Of a DNA stretch of 7,064 nucleotides, positions 1 through 5,393 are shown piece after piece (the stretch's first letter is position 1; the number at the start of each line of letters is the position of its first letter). The position numbers were made by a program, and so were the translations under genes. The stretch is from positions 1 through 7,064 of the forward strand of contig JAGXLH010000083.1 of the NCBI GenBank assembly GCA_018334795.1, given 5' to 3'. The notes under the pieces are model-generated. The model was not told the origin of the DNA and did no database searches. It worked only from the letters and a program-made list of their open reading frames with translations. This DNA is from Thermoplasmatota archaeon (GTDB lineage Archaea > Thermoplasmatota > E2 > DHVEG-1).

Positions 1-96
1 TTAAGAAATGAGTTTATTAAAAAATTGAAAAAACGATTTGATCAGGAAAACATTGAAATCTCCTGGCCGATACGAAAAATTTATAATATCAAATAA
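1..96 (+). CDS. MscS-family mechanosensitive channel, C-terminal end (partial)
   Basis: The first 31 codons are open and end in TAA at 94-96; the start lies before the window. The peptide has the shape of the extreme C-terminus of MscS small-conductance channels: a charged amphipathic helix (LRNEFIKKLKKRFDQ) followed by ENIEISWPIRKIY, which matches the family's 'eeGIeiPfPirtvyl' ending. In MscS this part belongs to the cytoplasmic alpha/beta vestibule below the heptameric pore that releases solutes on osmotic downshock. The stop is followed after only 9 bases by the corA pseudogene start, and AAGGAG overlaps the stop codon, so the two were probably one operon. The family call rests on a short tail only. 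Confidence 0.7.
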   Translation, partial: LRNEFIKKLKKRFDQENIEISWPIRKIYNIK

Positions 97-105
97 GGAG
101 AATTT

Positions 106-1047
106 ATGACCGGATTAATGAAAAAACATTCAAAAAACATTGAATGGCGCCGGGAATGCTCATTCATGTTGGTGAGGGAAAAACCGAACGGGTAACTATT
201 GATTTTATTGATTGTGGTGAGCAGTCTTTAGATGAGCAATCCGAGATAACCAACAATAACGCACTAAAATTAAAGGATACATCAACCGTGAGTTGGATTA
301 ATATCATTGGCCTTCATAATATTAGTATTATTGAGCATTTAGGCACTCATTTTAACATTCATTCACTTGTTTTAGAGGATGTTCTCAATAACGGTCAGAG
401 ACCAAAGTTTGAGGATTTCGAACGATATATTTTATTATTTTGAAAATGCTTCGTTATGTTGACAAAAAAGATGAGATTATTAATGAACAAATCTGTCTCT
501 TATTAACACATAGCTGCGTTATTTCATTTCAAGAGATCAAAGGAGACATCTTTGATCCCATTAGAGAACGGATTCGCAAGGGCAAAGGCCGTATTAGAAA
601 GAGAGGGGCTGATTATCTAACGTATACTCTTATTGATGCAATCGTTTATCATTATGTTTTCCTCCTTGAAAAACTGGGTGAAAAAATTGAAGCCATATAA
701 GAGGATTTGCTCAGTAACCCCCATCCAGAAATATTACAAAAAATTCATCAGTTAAAACAGGAAATGCTTTCGTTAAAAAAATCTATCTAGCCATTAAGAG
801 ACGTCATCAGTAATTTTCAAAAAAATGAATCACCAATCATACAAGATTCAACTGATATCTTCCTTCGAGATGTCTATGATCATACCATCCAGGTTATTGA
901 TATCATGAAACCTAACGTGATATTCTATTTGGATTTCTCGATATCTATATGAGTGGTGTAAGCAATAAAATGAACGAGGTGATGAAAGAACTTACCATTT
1001 TCGCTGCTATTTTTATCCCATTAACATTTAACGCGGGTTTATATTAT
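106..1047 (+). pseudogene. corA: Broken CorA-type magnesium/cobalt transporter
   Basis: Read across frames, this is a CorA Mg2+/Co2+ channel. The N-terminal domain shows VSWINIIGLH, VLEDVLNNGQRPKFEDFE and FDPIRERIRKGKGRIRK. The long helix shows ADYLTYTLIDAIV and YDHTIQVID, and the first membrane segment shows NKMNEVMKELTIFAAIFIP then LTFNAGLY. The start is ATG 106 with AAGGAG at 95-100. Lesions seen: a one-base loss near 142 (between KKHSKNI and MAPGML), another in the T-rich run near 431, in-frame TAA at 698-700, in-frame TAG at 788-790 (where the family has Trp in KSxWPLR), and a frameshift near 911-915. Homology stops right after AGLY, so the GMN selectivity motif and second membrane helix are missing. 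From there a transposase remnant begins on the other strand. It cannot make a working channel. The family call is very secure; the exact lesion bases are inferred. Confidence 0.93.
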
Positions 1048-1414
1048 GGACCTCCATCCACTAGGATCTTCGGATTATTCTCACATTTCTCAAGAACTTG
1101 CTTCAAAAAACTATATGTCACAAGAGAACATCATCTCTGAGTGATCCATAAACCAAGGACCTCCCTGGTTGTTGTGTTGATATCAATCGCAGCCCAGAGC
1201 AAGTGTTGTTTCCCATTGATCTTGATCTTGGTTTCATCAACCGCGATTACCTCTCGATATCGTTTCTTCACACAGAGAACAACTGATAGGATTGATGATA
1301 CCACAGTCTCACACTTTCATGACTCCTGGGAGTAAATCAGGATAACACCATACTACAATTCCGGAGAGAAATACCAAGATGATATAAAAAGATCCCAAGT
1401 GCCCGACAGACCAT
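1047..1414 (-). pseudogene. IS-type DDE transposase remnant (IS6/IS240-like)
   Basis: Translating the minus strand over several broken frames gives a transposase order. From the high-coordinate end: RALGIFLYHLGISLRN, then FTPRSHESVRLWYHQ (1413 down to about 1270), then after a frameshift KKRYREVIAVDETKIKING and KQHLLWAAIDIN, then after a stop TYSFLKQVLEKCENN and PKILVDGGP. AVDETK and VDGGP fit the first two catalytic aspartates of a DDE/RNase H-fold transposase; the glutamate part is missing. Lesions include TGA between MVLS and FTPRS, a frameshift near 1270, and TGA shortly after EVLGLWIT. The C-terminal end is cut exactly where corA is cut, and no terminal inverted repeats were found. The exact IS family is uncertain; the transposase identity is well supported. 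Confidence 0.85.
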
Positions 1415-1466
1415 GTGATTTTTTCATATGTTGACCTAACCTTATCTGCTTTTGTTCTTCTTTCAT
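1353..1466 (-). CDS. Possible 37-residue ORF truncated by the IS remnant
   Basis: ATG at 1466-1464 overlaps the TGA of the preceding 31-codon frame (ATGA), as at other junctions of this operon. The first ~18 residues (MKEEQKQIRLGQHMKKSH) are basic and hydrophilic like the upstream frames. The rest lies inside the transposase remnant read in a different frame, up to TAG at 1353-1355. I infer that the real 3' end of this gene was lost when the IS-derived DNA arrived, or that the frame is simply not a gene. An alternative is that this and the previous frame are frameshifted halves of one charged protein. No function can be assigned. Confidence 0.3.
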   Translation of the reverse strand: MKEEQKQIRLGQHMKKSHGLSGTWDLFISSWYFSPEL

Positions 1467-1558
1467 AAATTTTTTTCTTTTTCTCTCTTCTGTTTTTTAT
1501 TTCTTCGATTCACGTCTTCCTTCTTTTTATATAGATATTTAATTGTATCTCTGCTCAT
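1463..1558 (-). CDS. 31-residue lysine/arginine-rich small protein
   Basis: The ATG at 1558-1556 overlaps the TGA of the upstream 71-codon gene (ATGA), and AGGAG lies 8 bases before it, inside the end of that gene. The product starts MSRDTIKYLYKKKEDVNRR and is almost entirely Lys, Arg, Glu and Asn, with no hydrophobic core and no cysteine pair. The overlap plus a good ribosome binding site argues that it is translated by coupling. The low-complexity composition means the frame could also be a chance product of purine-rich DNA, or a frameshifted tail of the charged protein before it. Function unknown. Confidence 0.45.
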   Translation of the reverse strand: MSRDTIKYLYKKKEDVNRRNKKQKREKEKNL

Positions 1559-1770
1559 TTTTTTTCTCCTATGCCTTTTTTTGAATAATCTGCGTATTCA
1601 TTTTCTTCTTCTAGTTCTTCATCTTCTTCTTCATCTAGGATTTTATCTTTTTGCCTCCGTTTCTTTTCTTCTTTCTGTGTTTCTTCGTATTTTTCTTCCT
1701 CAGTCCTTCGTTTTTGGAGCCGTTTTTTCCTCATTCTCTCATCATCTGTTGAATATTTTTCATCATTCAT
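1555..1770 (-). CDS. 71-residue highly charged protein
   Basis: It starts at ATG 1770 with GAGG about 10 bases upstream. The first two thirds are dense in Lys/Arg/Glu (for example ERMRKKRLQKRRTEEEKYEE) and then a run of acidic residues (DEEEDEELEEENEY) precedes a short basic tail (SKKGIGEKK). This looks like a charged single helix or disordered linker rather than a globular enzyme. No signal peptide, membrane helix or metal motif is visible. It is the third gene of the minus-strand operon led by the RHH regulator, 50 bases after the zinc-motif gene. The mirror frame on the plus strand is a Phe/Leu-rich shadow. I do not recognise a family. Confidence 0.5.
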   Translation of the reverse strand: MNDEKYSTDDERMRKKRLQKRRTEEEKYEETQKEEKKRRQKDKILDEEEDEELEEENEYADYSKKGIGEKK

Positions 1771-1820
1771 TTATTATTCCTCAACCCTATAATGTTATGG
1801 CATTCACTCCTGTATTTTTT

Positions 1821-2018
1821 CTACCATTTCCTTTTTATTTCCATTCTTTCAGTCTCTTCATCTTTTTTCTCCGAATCTGTCTTTATTTTCTCTAAGTAAC
1901 TATCTAAGCATATTTGACAAACAGCAACAATTTCTAAACCATTAGAACGATTAATATAATGAATTGTTACATCATGCTCCTGAGTTACCGTGCCGCATCT
2001 ATTACATACATATCTCAT
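1821..2018 (-). CDS. 65-residue CxxC/CxxC zinc-motif protein
   Basis: From Met at 2018 the product begins MRYVCNRCG and has a second knuckle AVCQICLDSY. The four cysteines (C5, C8, C34, C37) are spaced as in small treble-clef or zinc-ribbon folds, with His15 and His20 between them. The last ~20 residues are a charged tail (KKDEETERMEIKRKW). Two starts are possible. ATG 2033 overlaps the stop of the RHH gene (ATGA) and adds MRLNE. ATG 2018 has GAGG 9 bases upstream and begins right before the first knuckle, and I prefer it. Being directly behind an RHH regulator suggests a partner in regulation or a small nucleic-acid-binding protein; this is inference. Family not recognised. Confidence 0.75.
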   Translation of the reverse strand: MRYVCNRCGTVTQEHDVTIHYINRSNGLEIVAVCQICLDSYLEKIKTDSEKKDEETERMEIKRKW

Positions 2019-2029
2019 TTCATTCAACC

Positions 2030-2179
2030 TCATTCATCTTTCTTATTATTTTTTATATAAAAATTCATCATGTAAACTATTTGTCTACTATATGGTCTTT
2101 CTTCTTCTTTAGCAAGTTTTTTGATGAGCGCGTTTTCTTCTTTTGTTAAAGAAATGTTCATCCTTATTCTCTTTGTCAT
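2030..2179 (-). CDS. Ribbon-helix-helix (CopG/Arc-like) transcriptional regulator
   Basis: A 49-residue frame from ATG 2179 to TGA 2032-2030. The sequence starts MTKRIRMNISLTKEENALI, continues into KKLAKEEERPYSRQIVYMM and ends NFYIKNNKKDE. This fits an RHH fold: an N-terminal beta strand (RIRMNISL), helix A (TKEENALIKKLAKEE), a turn near RPYS and helix B (RQIVYMMNFYIKN). RHH proteins bind DNA as dimers with the strands in the major groove, and many repress their own operon. There is no clear Shine-Dalgarno; the TATA box at 2216-2211 predicts a leader of under 10 bases. An operator-like palindrome lies between TATA box and start. Its stop overlaps a possible start of the next gene. The DNA target is inferred. 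Confidence 0.75.
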   Translation of the reverse strand: MTKRIRMNISLTKEENALIKKLAKEEERPYSRQIVYMMNFYIKNNKKDE

Positions 2180-2182
2180 GGT

Positions 2183-2216
2183 TTACACAAAAATGTAATA
2201 ATATTACACATTTATA
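2183..2216 (-). promoter_or_regulatory. TATA box and operator-like palindrome of the RHH operon
   Basis: On the minus strand TATAAA (2216-2211) is followed after 2 bases by TGTAATA, one central base, and TATTACA (2194-2208), a perfect 7-base-arm palindrome. A further TTACA half-site at 2183-2187 forms a second, looser pair with TGTAA at 2194-2198. TTACAC occurs at 2183 and again at 2204, 21 bases or two helical turns apart. The site covers the expected space between TATA box and transcript start, where a bound repressor would block RNA polymerase. The RHH protein starting at 2179 is the obvious candidate binder. Confidence 0.6.
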
Positions 2217-2233
2217 TGCCTTTGTACACAACC

Positions 2234-2240
2234 TTATATA
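2234..2240 (+). promoter_or_regulatory. TATA box for the PRC-barrel gene
   Basis: TTATATA lies in the divergent intergenic space, predicting a transcript start near 2262-2266 and a leader of roughly 30 bases before ATG 2297. Its upstream edge is about 26 bases from the palindrome of the opposite operon, so the same regulator could affect both directions. Confidence 0.45.
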
Positions 2241-2296
2241 CTGCTTGCTGCATACTATTATCATCCGATAACTTTCGGAACGGACAAGTGAAAACA

Positions 2297-2581
2297 ATGG
2301 AAAGTAAAGAATTTAAAAACGCAGACATCTTCGCTCAAGATGAAAAAATTGGAGAAGTAAAGGAAGTAAATATAAACCCTGATAATTGGGAAATAACTCA
2401 TCTTGACGTCGAATTGACCAAAGATACAGCTGAATCTGTACTTGGGGCAAAGAAACATGGAGTACATAACATGCTAGCCATTTCAGCCTTAAAGAAAGGC
2501 GGAGCCCGCTGGACAGAAAGAGGACTAAATATAGAAGTATCAAAAGCACAACTTCATATGTACTTAAAACCAGTGGAGTAG
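2297..2581 (+). CDS. PRC-barrel domain protein
   Basis: A 94-residue single-domain protein. It opens with the PRC-barrel pattern: a strand naming 'DIFAQDEKIGEVKEVNI', then NPDNWEITHLDVEL, a helical insertion (TKDTAESVLGAKK), a strand AISALKK, and a final strand ending HMYLKPVE. PRC-barrels are small beta-barrels found in photosynthetic reaction centre H subunits, the ribosome-maturation protein RimM and many stand-alone archaeal proteins of unsettled role. The start ATG 2297 is chosen because the domain begins directly after it. The frame is open back to 2216, but the extra 27 residues overlap the TATA box and look unlike a protein N-terminus. GTG 2288 is an alternative. No strong Shine-Dalgarno is seen. 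It is divergent from the RHH operon. Confidence 0.8.
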   Translation: MESKEFKNADIFAQDEKIGEVKEVNINPDNWEITHLDVELTKDTAESVLGAKKHGVHNMLAISALKKGGARWTERGLNIEVSKAQLHMYLKPVE

Positions 2582-2610
2582 ATGCTGCATTAAGATCGTT
2601 AGTGAATGTT

Positions 2611-2654
2611 TAGATAGATGCCGTGCGCACTGCTGTGCGCAATCATCCATTCTA
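2611..2654. repeat. GC-rich extended hairpin after the PRC-barrel gene
   Basis: A perfect 7-base-pair stem TGCGCAC (2624-2630), loop TGCT, GTGCGCA (2635-2641) is flanked by GATG (2617-2620)/CATC (2644-2647) and TAGA (2611-2614)/TCTA (2651-2654). This gives a layered stem with small internal loops. It stands out from its AT-rich surroundings. There is no T-run after it on either strand, so it is not a typical terminator. A mRNA 3'-end stabiliser, processing site or protein-binding site are options. Confidence 0.55.
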
Positions 2655-2700
2655 AATCAACAACACATTTAAAAAAAGATGTAAATAAAGGAAATTAAAA

Positions 2701-3042
2701 ATGATAGATGTAAATATAGCAACAGTAATTGTATTTTTAATAAGCCTTGTAGTATCGGCAATTATTATTTATTTCGTAACGAAAATCTTTGGAGAAAAAA
2801 AGGGGTTCGGTACTGCTTTATTAGCTGCCTTTATTGGTACAATAATATATGCAGCTACTTACTATCTCCTCAAACCTGAGTTAGGATGGTTAGCATCCCT
2901 CATTGGAGGAATAGCATGGCTTATTGCTCTTGGCTCTTTGTATGGTATCGGCTGGCTAAAAGCCCTAGGTATCGCATTTATCATATGGATCATCGCAGCT
3001 ATAGTCAGCTTCGTTCTGCCAACGGTCATAGGGCCATTATAA
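2701..3042 (+). CDS. Small integral membrane protein, four predicted helices
   Basis: 113 residues, nearly all hydrophobic. Membrane segments are predicted at about residues 5-29 (IATVIVFLISLVVSAIIIY), 37-58 (GTALLAAFIGTIIYAATYYL), 61-82 (ELGWLASLIGGIAWLIALGS) and 85-110 (ALGIAFIIWIIAAIVSFVL). The only charged loop is KIFGEKKG after the first helix, probably facing the cytoplasm. AAAGGAAA lies about 8 bases before ATG 2701, and a TATA-like ATTTAAAA lies roughly 30 bases upstream. There is no active-site motif and I do not recognise a family; a scaffold-like or stress membrane protein is possible. The adjacent genes are PRC-barrel and lipoprotein genes with about 100 bases on each side, so each is likely transcribed separately. 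Confidence 0.75.
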   Translation: MIDVNIATVIVFLISLVVSAIIIYFVTKIFGEKKGFGTALLAAFIGTIIYAATYYLLKPELGWLASLIGGIAWLIALGSLYGIGWLKALGIAFIIWIIAAIVSFVLPTVIGPL

Positions 3043-3136
3043 GTAATAAATTTCGATAAAAAAAAGATAAAATAAAAGAATATGACCTATAATAAAAATA
3101 GGAAGATTAATGACACAAAAAATGGAGATTATTTAG

Positions 3137-3484
3137 ATGAAAAAACAATTAGTTCTTGTTGTAGGAATGATGCTTGTGATAGTGACCACAATAAGCTTAA
3201 GCGGCTGTGTTGATGAGAAAAGTAAGTTTATTGGAACTTGGAGAACTTCAGATGGGGATGGAACTATGACGTTCAATAATGATAACAAGGTAACGGCGAC
3301 GGGTCAACTAGGAGATTTTTCGTTAAGCGGAACGTATACATGGGCTGTTGCAGATGGAAAAATAACTTTCACTTCTGAATCAGGTGGATCAGTTGGTATT
3401 ACTGTAGACTATAGATTTCCTGATGGTAATCAGCTGGTACTTACAGGTTCTAGTGGTGGATCTATCACGTTAACCAAAGCATAA
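3137..3484 (+). CDS. Small secreted lipoprotein
   Basis: 115 residues. The N-terminus is a classical lipoprotein signal: KK, a hydrophobic core (LVLVVGMMLVIVTTIS) and lipobox L-S-G-C with Cys24 as the lipid anchor. The mature ~92 residues begin VDEKSKFIGTWRT and form a beta-rich, Gly/Ser/Thr-rich domain (GTMTFNNDNKVTATG, SLSGTYTWAVADGKITFTS, YRFPDGNQLVLTG). The 'xIGTWrt...G.mtFn.dg.v' opening resembles small lipocalin-like or DUF5640-type domains seen in euryarchaeal lipoproteins. It should sit on the outer face of the cytoplasmic membrane; ligand unknown. ATG 3137 has GGAG about 9 bases upstream. The signal peptide is certain, the fold assignment is tentative. Confidence 0.85.
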   Translation: MKKQLVLVVGMMLVIVTTISLSGCVDEKSKFIGTWRTSDGDGTMTFNNDNKVTATGQLGDFSLSGTYTWAVADGKITFTSESGGSVGITVDYRFPDGNQLVLTGSSGGSITLTKA

Positions 3485-3491
3485 GAAAGAA

Positions 3492-3586
3492 GAATACGAG
3501 GGTGCATAAAATTAAGGATTCCCTCCTTATGAGTCCATCCCGCTTTTGTGCCTCATGTTCCCAATATTTTTGGTATTATCGTATTC
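3492..3586 (+). ncRNA. Candidate structured RNA / multibranch fold
   Basis: Outer arms GAATACGA (3492-3499) and TCGTATTC (3579-3586) are exact complements 79 bases apart. Inside, GCATAAAA (3504-3511) pairs with TTTTGTGC (3544-3551) with one G-U pair and encloses hairpin TAAGGA-TTCCC-TCCTTA (3513-3529). A second branch CCAA (3561-3564)/TTGG (3570-3573) lies before the closing arm. Together this can form a three-way junction. It begins 8 bases after the lipoprotein stop and ends about 280 bases before the transporter start. No known RNA family is recognised, and chance pairing or a decayed small mobile element are alternatives. Confidence 0.3.
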
Positions 3587-3657
3587 GCATTTGCTCCTCG
3601 GCGGGAAAAACAATTTTAACTTTTGTTGCACATCATCGATTAAAAAACTGAAATTAA

Positions 3658-3673
3658 ATATATATATATATAT
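3658..3673. repeat. (AT)8 dinucleotide tract
   Basis: Sixteen bases of alternating AT in the long non-coding stretch 3485-3867 between the lipoprotein and transporter genes. The tract could unwind easily or vary in length. Apart from this tract, the candidate fold at 3492-3586 and the promoter-like motifs, I see no gene in this stretch. Confidence 0.8.
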
Positions 3674-3753
3674 CAATGATGCAAGATAGATCAATTCCCA
3701 GGGTTCTAGTGAGGTGAGATTTAACTATTGTATACTCCATCTTATCCGGGTCC

Positions 3754-3762
3754 TTTAAAATA
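3754..3762 (+). promoter_or_regulatory. Candidate TATA box for the transporter gene (distal)
   Basis: TTTAAAATA preceded by a C/T-rich stretch; it would start transcription near 3787 and give a leader of about 80 bases. A second candidate lies closer to the gene (TTTATTTAT at 3829-3837). The sequence alone does not decide between them. Confidence 0.3.
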
Positions 3763-3812
3763 GACGATAAATACAAATACAGCTCAGAGAGTTAATTAAA
3801 AACAAGAATCAC

Positions 3813-3837
3813 GAGGTATTAATACTTCTTTATTTAT
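3813..3837 (+). promoter_or_regulatory. Palindrome next to a proximal TATA box of the transporter gene
   Basis: GTATTAATAC (3816-3825) is a perfect 10-base palindrome, extending to GA...TC at 3813-3828 with one mismatched pair. It abuts TTTATTTAT (3829-3837), which would start transcription about 25 bases on and leave a short leader containing the AGGGA motif before ATG 3868. The site would sit where archaeal TFB or a regulator binds. Operator function is inference. Confidence 0.3.
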
Positions 3838-3867
3838 GTGACCTACAGTACATGCAGGGACTTTATC

Positions 3868-5292
3868 ATGGAAAAATGGTCATCAAAATTTGGATTTATT
3901 CTTGCAGCAATTGGATCTGCAGTTGGTATTGGAAATATATGGCGTTTTTCTTCAGTTGTAGGACAAAACGGTGGAGGTGCGTATCTTATCCCGTATCTCA
4001 TTGCGGTTTTTCTTTTTGCTCTTCCTTTAATGATTCTCGAGTTGGTAGTTGGACGACATTTGCAGGGAAATGTGGTTTCTTCATTTGGAAAAATAAAAAC
4101 ACAGTTCCGCATCTTTGGATGGGCCATCTGCGCAATCGTATTTGTTGTTTTAAGTTACTATCTTGTGATCACCGGATGGACTTTAGGATATCTTGTTTCG
4201 TCACTAAGCAACTCAGGAACCACATTTTCTGATTTTACATCATCATATCAACCATTGGTTTATTTTGTAATTGGTACACTTCTTACAGGATTCATTATCT
4301 CATTTGGTGTAAAAAAAGGTATTCAACGGATTTCTACAATACTTATGCCATTTTCCTTTCTGCTGTTAATCATATTAGCCATCTTTTGCATGACGTTGTC
4401 CGGTTTTGGAGAAGGCATTGATTTTCTCTTCACTCCAGATTTTTCAGTTCTTTCTAATCCTATGATTTGGAGCGCTGCGTTTGGTCAAGCATTTTTTTCA
4501 CTGTCAGTTGGTTTCGGAGTACTTCTGACATATGGTGGCTATCTTGAAAAAAACACTAACATCGTTCATTCATCACTTATTATAACCGTAGCAGATATCT
4601 CTGTTGCGTTTCTCGCAGGATTAATTATTTTTCCTATTGTGTTCACATTTAATCTGGCACCCGGGATGGGTGCTGAACTTGCTTTTTCTACGCTCCCCCT
4701 AGCTTTTTCGTTACTTGCATATGGGCAAGTGCTTGCCGTTGCCTTTTTCCTTTTGTTATTTTTTGCTGCTTTAACTTCTAGTATTGGTATGCTTGAAGTA
4801 AGTGTTGCAGCAGTTATGGAAAAAACATCGTTTTCACGACGGAAAACAAGTTTTCTTCTTACGTTACTTTTACTTCTGGTGGGATTGCCTGCAGCGTTGA
4901 GCTATACATCAATGAATCTAAGTTTTTTTGGAGTCCGAATTCTGGATCTATTAGATGAAACCCTGGGAACAATCGGTTTACCAATCACTGCTTTACTTAC
5001 CACGCTTGTTTTTACCTGGTTTCTTCAAAAAAAGGTATTCACTGAAGAACTACTTGATTCCAAATGGTGGACGAAATTAGTGTTATATATGACAAAATAT
5101 GTCATCCCCATTGTTCTCCTTATAACAACAGTTTCTCAACTAGTGTTAAATATAGATTTTGCAGGATGGTCTCTTGTAAGAAATGTGCAGTTGCTACGTG
5201 GTGCAGTTTCTGGTATGCTGGGTCTTGTTCTTTTAGGAGGTGCTCTTGGTATATTGTTGTTTATTGAACGCAATCTACACCGATACAAGTAA
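3868..5292 (+). CDS. Sodium:neurotransmitter symporter (NSS/SNF) family transporter
   Basis: 474 residues, full family length, about 12 membrane helices. It is a LeuT-fold Na+-coupled transporter, probably for amino acids. Helix 1 has the signature AAIGSAVGIGNIWRF; Gly16, Ala18, Val19 and Asn23 match LeuT sodium ligands and Arg26 the outer gate. Helix 3 has Tyr97-Tyr98, helix 6 GQAFFSLSVGFG, helix 8 FFAALTSSIG with Ala300/Thr303/Ser304 at the second sodium site. Asp363 in LLDETLGTIG matches the gate aspartate. Helix 1 reads WRFS where most members have WRFP, an unusual change next to the gate. ATG 3868 is chosen over the in-frame GTG 3838: MEKWSSKFGFILAAIGS is the standard start and AGGGA lies about 9 bases upstream. 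Substrate cannot be read from the sequence. Confidence 0.93.
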   Translation: MEKWSSKFGFILAAIGSAVGIGNIWRFSSVVGQNGGGAYLIPYLIAVFLFALPLMILELVVGRHLQGNVVSSFGKIKTQFRIFGWAICAIVFVVLSYYLVITGWTLGYLVSSLSNSGTTFSDFTSSYQPLVYFVIGTLLTGFIISFGVKKGIQRISTILMPFSFLLLIILAIFCMTLSGFGEGIDFLFTPDFSVLSNPMIWSAAFGQAFFSLSVGFGVLLTYGGYLEKNTNIVHSSLIITVADISVAFLAGLIIFPIVFTFNLAPGMGAELAFSTLPLAFSLLAYGQVLAVAFFLLLFFAALTSSIGMLEVSVAAVMEKTSFSRRKTSFLLTLLLLLVGLPAALSYTSMNLSFFGVRILDLLDETLGTIGLPITALLTTLVFTWFLQKKVFTEELLDSKWWTKLVLYMTKYVIPIVLLITTVSQLVLNIDFAGWSLVRNVQLLRGAVSGMLGLVLLGGALGILLFIERNLHRYK

Positions 5293-5344
5293 TCAAAAAA
5301 ATAAATTGAGAATGTTGTGTTCTTTTTCGTATTGTACAAAAATT

Positions 5345-5353
5345 CATAAATAA
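5345..5353 (+). promoter_or_regulatory. Possible TATA box for the 77-residue membrane protein
   Basis: CATAAATAA lies about 40 bases before ATG 5394, leaving room for a transcript start near 5375 and the Shine-Dalgarno GGGGCGTGA. A short T-run at 5323-5327 just before it may end the transporter transcript, so the two genes may be separate units. Confidence 0.3.
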
Positions 5354-5393
5354 CGATTTCATTACGTTTTTATTGTTAGGGGCGTGAGAAAAG

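Noticed and set aside
788..790. In-frame TAG at a Trp position of corA as a possible pyrrolysine codon
   Set aside because: The gene also has a TAA and three frameshifts and lacks its 3' end, so the TAG is better read as a nonsense mutation.
1452..1895. Long plus-strand frame rich in Phe, Leu and Ser that looks like a membrane protein
   Set aside because: It is the mirror of purine-rich minus-strand genes (the charged 71-residue protein and the tail of the zinc-motif gene). It has no ribosome binding site, and its Phe/Leu composition follows directly from the opposite strand.
2216..2296. N-terminal extension of the PRC-barrel frame back to ATG 2216
   Set aside because: It would overlap the TATA box, its residues are not PRC-like, and the domain starts cleanly at ATG 2297.
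2109..2297. 62-residue minus-strand frame overlapping the RHH gene
   Set aside because: It covers the divergent promoter and most of the RHH gene in another frame, with no recognisable fold and no ribosome binding site.
3711..3764. GAGGTGAG followed by a TTG-initiated 11-codon frame upstream of the symporter, a possible leader peptide
   Set aside because: The start codon is weak, the frame is very short and overlaps the distal TATA candidate; the Shine-Dalgarno-like match is likely chance.
3838..3867. GTG 3838 start adding ten residues to the symporter
   Set aside because: The family begins MEKWSSKxGFIL, which falls at ATG 3868 with its own AGGGA motif.
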